Positions 1 through 8,428 of a DNA stretch of 64,000 bases are shown in pieces. The DNA is from JAPOXR01 sp965116115. Lineage in GTDB: Bacteria; Pseudomonadota; Alphaproteobacteria; Rhodobacterales; Rhodobacteraceae. Location of the stretch: contig OZ220486.1 of NCBI GenBank assembly GCA_965116115.1, positions 1 through 64,000 of the forward strand, given 5' to 3'. Position 1 is the stretch's first letter, and each line of letters opens with the position of its first letter. A program made the translations under genes and the position numbers. The notes under the pieces are model-generated. The model ran no database searches. It was not told the origin of the DNA and saw nothing but the letters and a program-made list of their open reading frames with translations.

Positions 1-619
1 AGGAAATGGTCACCGGAACCTCCGGCGGAATTTCGGAGAAGAAGCGGTTTGTGTATCGGCTGGCGACGGTTGTCACCGAAAGGGGATCTTGAACCCAGCC
101 GAACTCGAAAACCACGGCGTAGTCATTCGTACCCTCCTCTGCGAGTGCGGCGACAAGGTCCGGCATCCACGGCGGGATGCCCGAACCAGTTCCTTCTGCC
201 AAGTTCATCCTTAGACAAAAGGCCCGGCTGTTTTCCCGTGCCCATGCGATTTGGTCGCGTGCTCGCTCAATCGGCTGATCCGCCGCTAGGAGGCAGGGAT
301 TGGCGTGGCGGTACTGGGAGAGCAGCTGCCACCAAGCTTCCAGATCGGCAGGCCTTCGGGCAAGCTGTTCCCACATTTCTTTGGCCTCATTCAGCTTGTC
401 GTTGACTTGGTAATGCGTGTCCACATCGATGAAATAAGGGCGCGACGGGTAGGCTTCCTCAAACTTGTCCAAAGCGCGCGACAGCGGCGTTGTGGAAAGC
501 CACGGGGCAAGCAGTACCAAGGGTGTCAGTCGATCTTTGGTACGTCCCGGGAGTTCCTTGAGGCCGCTCAACTCGGCAGGACGGATGCACAACGTGACCA
601 GATACTCTTGAACATCCAT
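1..619 (-). CDS. beta family protein (phage T4 beta-protein-like), partial
   Basis: Reading the minus strand from the ATG at 617-619 gives an uninterrupted frame of at least 206 codons that leaves the window at base 1, so the C-terminus is missing. It begins MDVQEYLVTLCIRPAEL and contains LKELPGRTKDRLTPLVLLAP and RPYFIDVD, the layout I recall for the 'beta family protein' group (related to T4 beta protein). Its biochemical role is not established; such genes occur in prophages and accessory islands. It starts 12 bp after the stop of the ImmA/IrrE gene, so the two are probably co-transcribed, with the membrane protein gene first. The family call rests on memory of motifs and is moderately sure; the open frame is certain. 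Confidence 0.65.
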   Translation of the reverse strand, partial: MDVQEYLVTLCIRPAELSGLKELPGRTKDRLTPLVLLAPWLSTTPLSRALDKFEEAYPSRPYFIDVDTHYQVNDKLNEAKEMWEQLARRPADLEAWWQLLSQYRHANPCLLAADQPIERARDQIAWARENSRAFCLRMNLAEGTGSGIPPWMPDLVAALAEEGTNDYAVVFEFGWVQDPLSVTTVASRYTNRFFSEIPPEVPVTIS

Positions 620-631
620 CTTCAACGCACC

Positions 632-1177
632 TCATGCCATCTGGAGCTTAATTTCCAAAGCCGCCGTCGACACTCTGAAACGACGGGCAAGGTCCTCTAT
701 GGCTTCACTGGTAATTGGGCCGGAGTAGTTCCCTGCCGCCTCAGCCAACTGCGCCGAGGGAATGACAAGGTCCGAGGCCAGCCGGTTGGCCTCATATTCG
801 ACGTTGTCAGGCTGTCCTGAACGCAGAAGGACGTTCTCCGACCACCCGCCGTCGGCAACAACCATATCACGGTGAAGCAGGAAGTGCGCAATTTCATGAG
901 CCAGAGTGAAGCGCTGACGGTGTTTCGCCTCGTGTCGATTGATGCGGATAACAAATTCGCCGTTCTCTTGGCCGATTTGGCCCGATGTTCCGCGCCGAAG
1001 AGTGGAAAGCAGAACCTTCACCCCAAGCCGCTTGGCAAGCGCACCGAGCTTGACGGGATGCTCCGAGAGGAACTCGTCGATCTGGCTGCGCACATCTGCG
1101 GGCAGGTTCAGATATTCACGAGATGGAGGCCTGACCTCCCATCCGCTTGGCGCCGCCGCTGATTTGTTTTCATTCAT
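632..1177 (-). CDS. ImmA/IrrE family metallo-endopeptidase
   Basis: A 181-residue protein with the zinc-protease motif HEIAH at residues 94-98 and a downstream EYEANRLASDLVIP segment (residues 127-140) that supplies the third metal ligand, probably E129. This is the signature of the ImmA/IrrE (COG2856) family, which usually cleaves or derepresses an XRE-type repressor. No helix-turn-helix domain is present in this protein, and no repressor gene is visible next to it, which is unusual for an ImmA pair. It sits second in a minus-strand cluster, 26 bp after the membrane protein gene and 12 bp before the beta family gene. A proteolytic role is well supported; its target is unknown. Confidence 0.9.
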   Translation of the reverse strand: MNENKSAAAPSGWEVRPPSREYLNLPADVRSQIDEFLSEHPVKLGALAKRLGVKVLLSTLRRGTSGQIGQENGEFVIRINRHEAKHRQRFTLAHEIAHFLLHRDMVVADGGWSENVLLRSGQPDNVEYEANRLASDLVIPSAQLAEAAGNYSGPITSEAIEDLARRFRVSTAALEIKLQMA

Positions 1178-1203
1178 CGGTCTTCCTCCTTTGCCGCCAA
1201 AGT

Positions 1204-1713
1204 TTAACTGTCATCATCTTGATCGGATTCCGGGCCGCCGCTTTGCATCCGCACCGCCGCGCGCTCAACAACTTCGTCAAGTTCGCCCCTTTTAGCCATA
1301 TCCGTCAGAATCCGGTGTCCGACGTCATCAAGGAGCGTCGATCGCAATGCGGAGGGGAGGAGTTCTCGGATCTTGTCATTGACGTTCGGCTCCAGATCCG
1401 AATCCATTGTTGCTTTGATTTTGGCCGCGGTTGCATCGTTGGCGGCCTTCGCTGCATCGTCCTTGATCTCGCGCAGAGTCTTGAAAGCCACGGCACCGAC
1501 GACAAGAGCCCCGACTGTGACTGTAACCCCGACTGCGGCGAGCAAGATGACTACCAAGGACAGCAATAGATCCACGAAATCGGCCCGGGTCGGGTCGATG
1601 TGCGCTGCCTGGCCGGCGCCTGGGGTCCCCCAATCCAAATAAATCACAGATGCTGCGGCTCCAAGGAAACCACCGAAGATGGCCGCCAACAATGCTGCGA
1701 TCACTTTACCCAC
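1204..1713 (-). CDS. small two-helix membrane protein, function unknown
   Basis: A 169-residue protein with two hydrophobic helices: residues about 4-26 (ALLAAIFGGFLGAAASVIYL) and about 47-76 (DLLLSLVVILLAAVGVTVTV and beyond). A charged, probably helical cytoplasmic tail follows, ending in the acidic stretch ESDQDDDS. No enzymatic motif is visible. It is the first gene of the minus-strand group that continues with the ImmA/IrrE peptidase and the beta family protein, so it may be a membrane anchor or effector for that group; this is inference from position only. Confidence 0.6.
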   Translation of the reverse strand: MGKVIAALLAAIFGGFLGAAASVIYLDWGTPGAGQAAHIDPTRADFVDLLLSLVVILLAAVGVTVTVGALVVGAVAFKTLREIKDDAAKAANDATAAKIKATMDSDLEPNVNDKIRELLPSALRSTLLDDVGHRILTDMAKRGELDEVVERAAVRMQSGGPESDQDDDS

Positions 1714-1736
1714 GTTTCCAAGGCTGCCTTAGAGTT

Positions 1737-1808
1737 TGTTCCTAAAGTCGATTTATATACCAAATGTAGAATACACATCGTGATTTAAGCGGATTTACAT
1801 ACTACATA
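1737..1808. repeat. dispersed AT-rich repeat, copy A
   Basis: This stretch begins TGTTCCTAAAGTCGATTT and continues through ATACCAAATGTAGAATACA to ACTACATACAG. A clearly related copy lies at 57677-57750. Both copies are AT-rich islands in GC-rich surroundings and both lie beside accessory DNA, so they may be ends of a decayed mobile element. Here the repeat also covers the likely promoter region of the membrane protein/ImmA cluster. Confidence 0.5.
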
Positions 1809-3091
1809 CAGCATTATAGATCCAACTCTTAGACGCCGCAATCATCCGCGTTCATGCGGCCCGCCCGCCGACAGTGCCCGCGGCACACCGGGCCGCTAGT
1901 AGTTCAACATTGTTGTATTGATGGATGGAAATAGTGAAGTAGACGCCCCGGTATATCAAGCTTGTTGTTTCCAGTTTTTTCTCTCAACCTGTTTTTGCCG
2001 TCAATTCTACTGTGTCCGACTACTAGGTCATGGCGCTTGGGAGTTCCGGAAGTTCGCCGTTGCCGGCGTCGGCCATCCGAACCGAGTCCATGTGCGTTTC
2101 CGTACAGCTTACCCCGCAGCGCTGCCCCGGCCAAGGGCATCGACAAGCTGGTTTCGGCTGCTTTTGCCGCTTGAATCAGAAATCCTGCAGACCGCCTAAG
2201 ACGGTGCATCGCTCCGCGCCTCCTCCTGTTCGTGTCGCCACAGCCATTATCGGCGAACCGCCGAGTCTGTCAAATACCGGCTTGGCAGGCTGATTGCTCC
2301 TCGGACAGCCGGTCCCGCGTATTTTATGCCCGCAAAGAACTCGTCGCACGTATGGTTCGGCCCGGAATCGGCATCTCTGAGAACAAATCAGGCCGAGACA
2401 TCTGCGCCCGGCATGCGGACAAGGGCGATGAAACTGAGCGGGCAGCGCCGGATCCTCTGATGCGCGGCCTGCAGGAAAACCAGTCAGGGATCGGGCGTCA
2501 CAAATGCCCTTTTTGCGCTTACAGTGCCGGATACCCGGATGGCCGCAATCCCGCCCTGCCTTATCAGGCATGGCTTGGCGGCTGTTCTGGAATCATTCGC
2601 CTCTCACGGTCTTGGGCCGGCAAATTTCCAACCCTCCGGAACTCACCGCCGCCCGTGCGCCGAAAGCCCGGCGGCCTCCGGAAACGCATTTGCCGGGCAT
2701 CTGCGACATCTGCTGCGGTTTGATTCTGACAGAGAGTCGCCGGCTGAACCCGGTGATGCATTTCATAGTTGTACGGGCCGTTTCATTCCGTGCCAGCCAC
2801 AGCGGCTGCATCCTCGGACGGCTCCGGCGCGGATCCCGACCGGAATGAATTCATGCCGCGCGGTCGCCGTTTGCGCGAACGGTCGCTCCCCGTCGGTCCT
2901 CTGCCGTCGGAATTCATGGAAGATATTGAGATCGCCGGCGATTTCGAAAGAAAAATTTGTTTCGGAAAGTTTCGCAAACCGGGAAGAATATATGCTACAT
3001 TCGGCTTCTTGGTATTTTTGACAGCGTGAACTGACAACGGCATCCAGTAATTCTGCAGAAGACTGCATTCGGGTGATTGAAGGGACTGACC
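1809..3091. other. non-coding, degenerate stretch
   Basis: No frame in this 1.3 kb has a recognisable product. It holds GTCCGACTACTAG at about 2013-2025, which resembles the inverted end (GTAGTCTGACAC) of the IS630 copies elsewhere in the window. It also holds a solo IS30 end at about 2669-2778. The rest looks like decayed mobile DNA. Confidence 0.4.
2669..2778 (+). mobile_element. solo right end of an IS30-type element
   Basis: The stretch matches the last about 110 bp of the three IS30 copies at 18696, 23423 and 59541. It includes the segments TTGATTCTGACAGAGAG, GCCGGCTGAACCCGGTGATG and the terminal CATTTCATAGTTGTACGGGC. There are several substitutions and no transposase, so it is a remnant of an older insertion. 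Confidence 0.75.
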
Positions 3092-3691
3092 ATGATTTAC
3101 GAACACGAACGATTGGCTTTGTTCATTGACGGATCGAATTTGTACTCAGCCGCGAGATGTCTCGGCTTCGACATCGACTACAGGAAACTGAAGGATGAAT
3201 TCGCCCGCCGCGGAACGCTGTTGAGGGCCTATTACTACACGGTGATTGTCGAAAATGACAACTATTCGCCTGTGCGGCCGCTGGTCGACTGGCTCAACTA
3301 CAACGGCTACATGATCGTCTCAAAGCCTGCCAAAGAGTACACCGACGCGGCCCGGCGCCGCCGATTCAAAGGAAAGATAGAGGTCGAACTCTGTGTCGAT
3401 GCGCTGGAGATCGCGCCGCATGTGCAGCATATCGTGCTGTTCTCCGGAGACGGCGATTTCAAGCCGCTGGTGTCTGCCCTGCAGCGCAAGGGGGTGCGGG
3501 TGTCGGTGGTGTCGACCGTCCAGTGTTCGCCGCCGATGATCGCCGATGACCTCCGCCGCCAGGCTGACACATTCATCGAGTTGGCGGATCTTGAAGATGT
3601 GGTCGGCCGGCCGCCTCGTCCTGACCGCCCTGAGCAGACCCGGCAGGAGCTCCCGCGCTTCGTCTCTGAAGACACCGGGAACGGCGAATAG
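3092..3691 (+). CDS. NYN domain (LabA/DUF88-type) protein
   Basis: A 199-residue protein. The N-terminus reads LALFIDGSNLYSAA (the FIDGSN motif of the NYN PIN-like nuclease fold, residues 9-22). Later come KIEVELCVDALEIA and LFSGDGDFKPLV, which supply the other conserved acidic residues expected in a metal-dependent RNase site. The ATG at 3092 was chosen over an upstream TTG at 3077 because AAGGGA lies seven bases before it. The gene is 38 bp upstream of rnhA on the same strand, so co-expression with another RNA-cleaving enzyme is plausible. The substrate is unknown. Confidence 0.85.
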   Translation: MIYEHERLALFIDGSNLYSAARCLGFDIDYRKLKDEFARRGTLLRAYYYTVIVENDNYSPVRPLVDWLNYNGYMIVSKPAKEYTDAARRRRFKGKIEVELCVDALEIAPHVQHIVLFSGDGDFKPLVSALQRKGVRVSVVSTVQCSPPMIADDLRRQADTFIELADLEDVVGRPPRPDRPEQTRQELPRFVSEDTGNGE

Positions 3692-3729
3692 CGGGTCGCC
3701 GAACCCCGCTGATCCGGAAGGTTGCGTCT

Positions 3730-4182
3730 ATGCCGCAGATCATCGCTTACACTGACGGGGCCTGTTCGGGAAATCCCGGCCCGGGCGGATGGGGCGCCCT
3801 GCTTCAGGCGCGGAAGAACGGCGCTCTCATCAAAGAGAAAACGCTATGCGGCGGCGAAAAGGCGACGACCAACAACAGGATGGAAATCACCGCCGCCATT
3901 GAAGCGCTGCAGGCGCTGGACAGACCGAGCGAAATCTGCGTACGGACCGACAGTCAGTATCTCCGGAACGGAATCACCGTATGGGTCCGCGACTGGAAGA
4001 AGAGGCAATGGAGGCGGAAATCCGGCCAGCCGGTCAAGAACGCCGATCTCTGGAAACGTCTGGATGACCTGTGCAGCCGCCACGAAGTGACGTGGCAATG
4101 GGTGAAAGGACATGCGAACGAACCGGGTAACGAAAAAGCCGATCAGCTGGCGCGCGGCGGAATGGCCCCGTTCTTGAAGTGA
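3730..4182 (+). CDS. rnhA: ribonuclease HI
   Basis: A 150-residue protein of normal RNase HI length. The carboxylate set is visible: D9 (AYTDGACSGNPGPGGWG), E52 (NNRMEITAA), D74 (RTDSQYL) and D138 (EKADQLA), with the catalytic histidine H128 in VKGHANEPGN. It hydrolyses the RNA strand of RNA-DNA hybrids (R-loops, Okazaki primers) in the cytoplasm. It follows the NYN gene on the plus strand and meets fmt tail to tail with 29 bp between the two stops. Confidence 0.97.
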   Translation: MPQIIAYTDGACSGNPGPGGWGALLQARKNGALIKEKTLCGGEKATTNNRMEITAAIEALQALDRPSEICVRTDSQYLRNGITVWVRDWKKRQWRRKSGQPVKNADLWKRLDDLCSRHEVTWQWVKGHANEPGNEKADQLARGGMAPFLK

Positions 4183-4211
4183 CGCTCAACGGATCCAGCG
4201 CAGAGCCGGGA

Positions 4212-5123
4212 TCAAGCGCCGAATTTCTCGCCGTGACTGATCCTGAAGCCGCGCAGAAACTCCTCCGGTTCCATCGGCCGCCGGCCGGAACGCTGGAGCC
4301 GCAGAATTCTCACCGCGCCGGTTCCGCATGCGACATGGATCCCGCTGTCAAGCAACTCGCCCGGTTCACCGGATCCATCCGCGCGGCGCGAATCGAGAAG
4401 TTTGATCCGCTGGCCCCGCAGACTGCTCCAAGCTCCCGGAAACGGCGACAGCCCGCGGATCAGACGGTCCACTTGTTCAGCCGGCTGATCCCAGTTGATG
4501 CGCGCCTCACTCTTTGTGATTTTATGGGCATAGCTCGGGGCTGACTGATCGAGTCTCAGCGGTTTCAGGCGGTCAATCGCGTCCAGACTACTGACAATCA
4601 GCTTGGCTCCTTCGTCGGCCAAACGGCGCGCCGCCGATCCGCAGGTATCGCTGGGACTGATCAGGACTTTCCGCCGCATCAGAACCGGACCTTCGTCCAG
4701 TTTCTCGTTCATGCGCATAATGCAGACGCCGGTCACATCATCACCCGCCATGATGGCGCGCTGTATCGGGGCCGCTCCCCTCCACCGCGGCAGCAGGGAC
4801 GGATGAATGTTCAGAAATCCCAGCCGGGGCAAGGAAAGCGCTGTCTGCGGAAGCAGTCGCGCATAGTCTGCGAGAACGCCCGCATCAGGGGCTGAATCCC
4901 GGATCTTCCGCAGAAATCCCGACTCGCCCGGATCGTCCGGGCTGCAGACTTCCAGTCCCTTTGACACCGCCCAACTTTCCACCTGCGTCGGACGGTTTGG
5001 CCGTCCGCGTCCGGCCTGTCTGGGCGGGCGGGTGCAGACAAGCGCCACGTCGTGGCCCGCGGCGAGCAGCGCCTGAAGCGATGTCACCGCAAAGCAGCCG
5101 GATCCGAAAAAAACTAACCGCAT
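4212..5123 (-). CDS. fmt: methionyl-tRNA formyltransferase
   Basis: A 303-residue enzyme that formylates initiator Met-tRNA using 10-formyl-tetrahydrofolate. The catalytic triad of the formyltransferase fold is visible: N105 and H107 in LNIHPSLLPRWRGAAPIQ, and D143 in EKLDEGPVL. The N-terminal MRLVFFGSGCFAV is the usual first strand and glycine loop. The C-terminal OB-like domain (about 200-303) is slightly diverged but complete. It follows def by 33 bp on the minus strand, the common def-fmt pair. Confidence 0.96.
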   Translation of the reverse strand: MRLVFFGSGCFAVTSLQALLAAGHDVALVCTRPPRQAGRGRPNRPTQVESWAVSKGLEVCSPDDPGESGFLRKIRDSAPDAGVLADYARLLPQTALSLPRLGFLNIHPSLLPRWRGAAPIQRAIMAGDDVTGVCIMRMNEKLDEGPVLMRRKVLISPSDTCGSAARRLADEGAKLIVSSLDAIDRLKPLRLDQSAPSYAHKITKSEARINWDQPAEQVDRLIRGLSPFPGAWSSLRGQRIKLLDSRRADGSGEPGELLDSGIHVACGTGAVRILRLQRSGRRPMEPEEFLRGFRISHGEKFGA

Positions 5124-5156
5124 TGAGTCACAGGCATTAATTTGTGGATTCCGCTC

Positions 5157-5678
5157 TCAGCCGGGTTCATTTCGCCGCTGCAGCTTGGCCATCTTCTGGA
5201 TAATTATCCGCCGCTTGACGAGCGACATCCGGTCAATGAACAATACGCCGTTCAAGTGATCGATTTCATGCTGCGCGCAGCGGGCTGGAAACCCGTCAAA
5301 CCGCTCCCGCCGCCGGACTCCGTTCAAATCCTGGGATTCGATCTCAACTGATGCCGGACGCGCCACTTCCGCCAATTGCCCGGGGAACGACAGGCACCCC
5401 TCTTCATGCTTTTCCTTGTCTTCAGATGACCAGACCACCGCCGGATTAACCAAGGCGCGCGGAGCCGGAGGATCTTCCTTGGCGGAACAGTCCATGACAA
5501 ACATGCTGAGAAACACGCCGATCTGATTGGCGGCCAGACCGATTCCCGGCGCATCGTACATCGTGTTAAACAAATCCTGCGCGAGATCATGCACGGTCTC
5601 GTCGAATTCAGTGATCTCCGTCGCCTTTGCGCGCAGCCGTTTATCGGGAAATATGAGAATTGGCCGTATTGTCATCAC
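5157..5678 (-). CDS. def: peptide deformylase
   Basis: A 173-residue protein with all three deformylase motifs: GIGLAANQ (residues 45-52), EGCLS (93-97, metal ligand C95) and QHEIDH (136-141, ligands H137 and H141 with catalytic E138). It removes the formyl group from nascent proteins at the ribosome, the step that reverses the work of the adjacent fmt product. The initiator could be either of two consecutive ATGs (5676-5678 or 5673-5675). Confidence 0.97.
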   Translation of the reverse strand: MMTIRPILIFPDKRLRAKATEITEFDETVHDLAQDLFNTMYDAPGIGLAANQIGVFLSMFVMDCSAKEDPPAPRALVNPAVVWSSEDKEKHEEGCLSFPGQLAEVARPASVEIESQDLNGVRRRERFDGFPARCAQHEIDHLNGVLFIDRMSLVKRRIIIQKMAKLQRRNEPG

Positions 5679-6017
5679 GCTGCCCCTGAGATTTGCTCCC
5701 CGTCAGGTAATGCCGCGGCGAACCGGCATCAATCCATTCATTTGAAAATTCCCGCCTGCCGCATGAATCGAGCCGGCCGCCGGAGATGATGAGCCGCGGG
5801 GCAAGCGACTGCGGAGATCAGCGGCGTCTTTCGCACAGCCGACCGCCGCCGAGCGGCTGAGTGTCCCCGGCGGGATGTAATTCCGGCCTTCGACGGGCGC
5901 GTTGCGGTTACGCGCACGGCAGTTGCCGGTCGCCGCTGTTCTCCCTTGCAAACAAAACCGCAATTGACAAATAAGCGCGCTGCTGGATCAGCCGACGGAA
6001 ATCCAAAGGGACTGGTC
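5679..6017. other. divergent intergenic region def / patB
   Basis: About 340 bp between the divergent def and patB genes. No convincing gene is present. A TTGACA lies at about 5964 in front of patB and could be a -35 element, but no good -10 follows at the usual spacing. AAAGGG lies seven bases before the patB ATG. Confidence 0.4.
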
Positions 6018-7184
6018 ATGGAATTTGACGAGGTTATCGAACGGCGCGGCACCCACTGCATGAAATGGGACATGATGGAAGCCGTTTGCGGAGTGCCTGC
6101 TGACACCGGCATCGCCATGTGGGTCGCCGATATGGACTTCCGCCCGCCGGAAGCCGCGCGCAGGGCCTTGAACCGCATGCTGGATCAGGGAATCTTCGGT
6201 TATTTCGGCGATGAGCGCGCCTGCCGCGACGCTATCGCATGGTGGATGCGCAGCCGCCACGGCTGGGAGATCGATCCGAATTGGATTTTCATGACCCACG
6301 GTCTAGTCAACGGCACCGCTCTCTGCGCCGATGTCTTCACACGACCTGGCGACGGGGTGGTTCTATTCACGCCGGTTTACCACGCTTTTGCGCGGATTCT
6401 CAAAGCGGGCGGAAGACGTGCGGTCGAGTGCCCGCTCGCGCTGCGCCGTGGACGCTATGAGTTCGATTTCGCGGATTACGACCGGAGGATGACCGGCGGC
6501 GAAACGATGGCGATCCTGTGTTCGCCGCACAATCCGGGCGGCCGCGTCTGGACCCGGGATGAACTGCGCGGGGTATTTGAATTCTGCGAGCGCCATGACT
6601 TGATTCTCTTGTCGGACGAAATCCATCACGATCTGGTTATGCCCGGCTGCCGTCACACCGTGATGCCGCTGGCCGCCCCTGAATCCGTAAGCCGGCTGGT
6701 GATGCTGACCGCCGTCACGAAGACATTCAATCTCGCCGGCGCTCATATCGGCAATGTCATCATCCCGGACGACAAGCTCCGCGCTCTGTTCTCCAGCCGC
6801 ATGCGGGCACTGGGGGTTTCGCCTAACAGTTTCGGCATGTTCCTGGCGGAAGCCGTTTATTCCCCCGAAGGAGCGGAATGGGCAGAATCGCTCATGCGCT
6901 ACATCGATGGAAACCGGCGTCTGTTTGACCGGCGGATTCATGAAATTCCGGGACTGCGCTCAATGCCTCTGGAGGCCACCTACCTGGCTTGGGTTTCATT
7001 CAGGGATACAGGTCTCGCCGATCAGGAAATATGCCGCCGGATCAAGCAGCTTGCCCGGATCGCCGTCAACCGGGGGCCGACATTCGGAACCGGCGGCGAG
7101 GGATACCACAGATTTAATCTGGCCACCCCGAGATCGGTGCTGACCGAGGCTCTCGACCGGCTGCAGGCAGCCTTTGGAACTTAG
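6018..7184 (+). CDS. patB: MalY/PatB-type PLP-dependent C-S lyase (aminotransferase class I fold)
   Basis: A 388-residue fold-type I PLP enzyme of the cystathionine beta-lyase/MalY/PatB group. The N-terminus FDEVIERRGTHCMKWDMM and the segment GIAMWVADMDFRPPEA are typical of this group. The PLP lysine lies in TAVTKTFNLAGAHIGN, preceded by CSPHNPGGRVWT and LLSDEIHHDLV. Such enzymes cleave cystathionine or cysteine conjugates to a thiol or homocysteine, pyruvate and ammonia. The ATG at 6018 is preferred over a TTG at 5946 because of the AAAGGG ribosome-binding site and because family members begin here. The accA gene follows after 164 bp. Confidence 0.88.
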   Translation: MEFDEVIERRGTHCMKWDMMEAVCGVPADTGIAMWVADMDFRPPEAARRALNRMLDQGIFGYFGDERACRDAIAWWMRSRHGWEIDPNWIFMTHGLVNGTALCADVFTRPGDGVVLFTPVYHAFARILKAGGRRAVECPLALRRGRYEFDFADYDRRMTGGETMAILCSPHNPGGRVWTRDELRGVFEFCERHDLILLSDEIHHDLVMPGCRHTVMPLAAPESVSRLVMLTAVTKTFNLAGAHIGNVIIPDDKLRALFSSRMRALGVSPNSFGMFLAEAVYSPEGAEWAESLMRYIDGNRRLFDRRIHEIPGLRSMPLEATYLAWVSFRDTGLADQEICRRIKQLARIAVNRGPTFGTGGEGYHRFNLATPRSVLTEALDRLQAAFGT

Positions 7185-7288
7185 CCGCGCAGGTCAGGAC
7201 CGGCGGCATCCTCGGCTAAGACGACTTCAGCCGCCGGGCGACAGCGAGGCCGCAACAGGTGGACTCAGGCAGCCATTTCATTGAAAAC

Positions 7289-7309
7289 GCCCCGGACGAG
7301 GACCGGGGC
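7289..7309. terminator. GC hairpin between patB and accA
   Basis: GCCCCGG, a seven-base loop and CCGGGGC form a perfect 7-bp stem 40 bp before accA. There is no T run after it, so it may be a weak terminator for patB or simply a leader hairpin. Confidence 0.3.
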
Positions 7310-7348
7310 TGACACTCCGGCAACGGATCATTCTCGACGGACTTGCGG

Positions 7349-8302
7349 ATGCGCCACTATTTGGAATTTGAAAAGCCGCTGGCGGAAATCGAGGCGGAAG
7401 CGGATCAGCTTCGCGCCAAGGATTCGCCCGGAAACAGCGCCGCCGGCCGCAAACTGAGGTCCTTGGACAAAAAAGCCGAAGCGGTTCTGGCGGAACTTTA
7501 TGCCGGCCTCAGTCCATGGCAAAGATGTCAGGTGGCCCGCCACCCCAACAGGCCGCGCTGCAAAGACTATATCAAGTATCTCTTCAGCGACAGGATGCAT
7601 CTCGCCGGCGACCGCGCGTTCGCGGACGACAGTTCCATCATCGGCTGCCTGGCCCGGTTTGACGGCCGCCCCGTGATGGTGGTCGGCCAGGAAAAGGGCT
7701 GTGACACGAAGAGCCGGCTGGCGCACAATTACGGCATGGCGCGGCCGGAAGGATACCGCAAGGCCGTTCGCCTCATGGATCTCGCTGACAGATTCGGGCT
7801 GCCTGTGATCACTTTGATCGACACGCCGGGCGCGTATCCCGGAAAGGGCGCGGAGGAGCGTGGCCAGTCGGAAGCGATCGCCCGCTCAACCGAGAAGTGT
7901 CTCCTGATCAAAGTGCCCCTGCTTTCGGTGATTATCGGCGAAGGCGGTTCCGGTGGAGCGATCGCGTTGGCAAGCGCCGACCGCACCGCCATGCTGGAGA
8001 ATTCAGTTTACTCGGTGATCAGCCCGGAAGGATGCGCATCAATTCTCTGGCAGGATGCGCAAAAAACGAGCGAAGCGGCGGAAGCGCTGCGGATGACAGC
8101 TCAGGATTTGGTGAAGCTCGGCATCGTCGACGAAGTCGTTGCCGAACCTTCGGGAGGAGCGCAGCGGCATCCAAGAAAGGTGATTGAGAATGTGGGCCGC
8201 GCTTTATCTGAATTTCTTGCCGAATTGACTCCGATGTCACCGGAACAGCTCTTGCGGGAGCGCCATGCCCGTTTCATGAATATGGACGGCAAAATTCTGT
8301 GA
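7349..8302 (+). CDS. accA: acetyl-CoA carboxylase carboxyltransferase subunit alpha
   Basis: A 317-residue protein beginning MRHYLEFEKPLAEIEAEA, a typical AccA N-terminus. Characteristic stretches are RPVMVVGQEKG, NYGMARPEGYRKAVRLM, TLIDTPGAYPGKGAEERGQ and EGGSGGAIALA. With AccD it forms the carboxyltransferase that moves CO2 from carboxybiotin to acetyl-CoA, the first step of fatty acid synthesis. accD lies 40 kb away at 47371, the usual split arrangement. The ATG at 7349 is preferred over a TTG six bases upstream. It ends tail to tail with plsC. Confidence 0.96.
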   Translation: MRHYLEFEKPLAEIEAEADQLRAKDSPGNSAAGRKLRSLDKKAEAVLAELYAGLSPWQRCQVARHPNRPRCKDYIKYLFSDRMHLAGDRAFADDSSIIGCLARFDGRPVMVVGQEKGCDTKSRLAHNYGMARPEGYRKAVRLMDLADRFGLPVITLIDTPGAYPGKGAEERGQSEAIARSTEKCLLIKVPLLSVIIGEGGSGGAIALASADRTAMLENSVYSVISPEGCASILWQDAQKTSEAAEALRMTAQDLVKLGIVDEVVAEPSGGAQRHPRKVIENVGRALSEFLAELTPMSPEQLLRERHARFMNMDGKIL

Positions 8303-8350
8303 CCGCCGAAAACCGGGCGTGCCGGGGCGGCATCGGTTCTGTGATGTTCC

Positions 8351-8384
8351 GGCGGCCGCAAATGCGAACGCCGCTCCGGCCGCC
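8351..8384. terminator. hairpin between convergent accA and plsC
   Basis: GGCGGCCG and CGGCCGCC form a perfect 8-bp stem around an 18-base loop, between two convergent stop codons. It could end transcription in both directions, but there is no T run on either side. Confidence 0.3.
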
Positions 8385-8428
8385 TCATCAGGCAAAGCAT
8401 TCTCTGCCGCGCGGAACCGCTGCGGCGT

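Noticed and set aside
2176..2723. Overlapping 131- and 163-codon frames on both strands
   Set aside because: No recognisable family and the 3' part overlaps a solo IS30 end; treated as decayed DNA.
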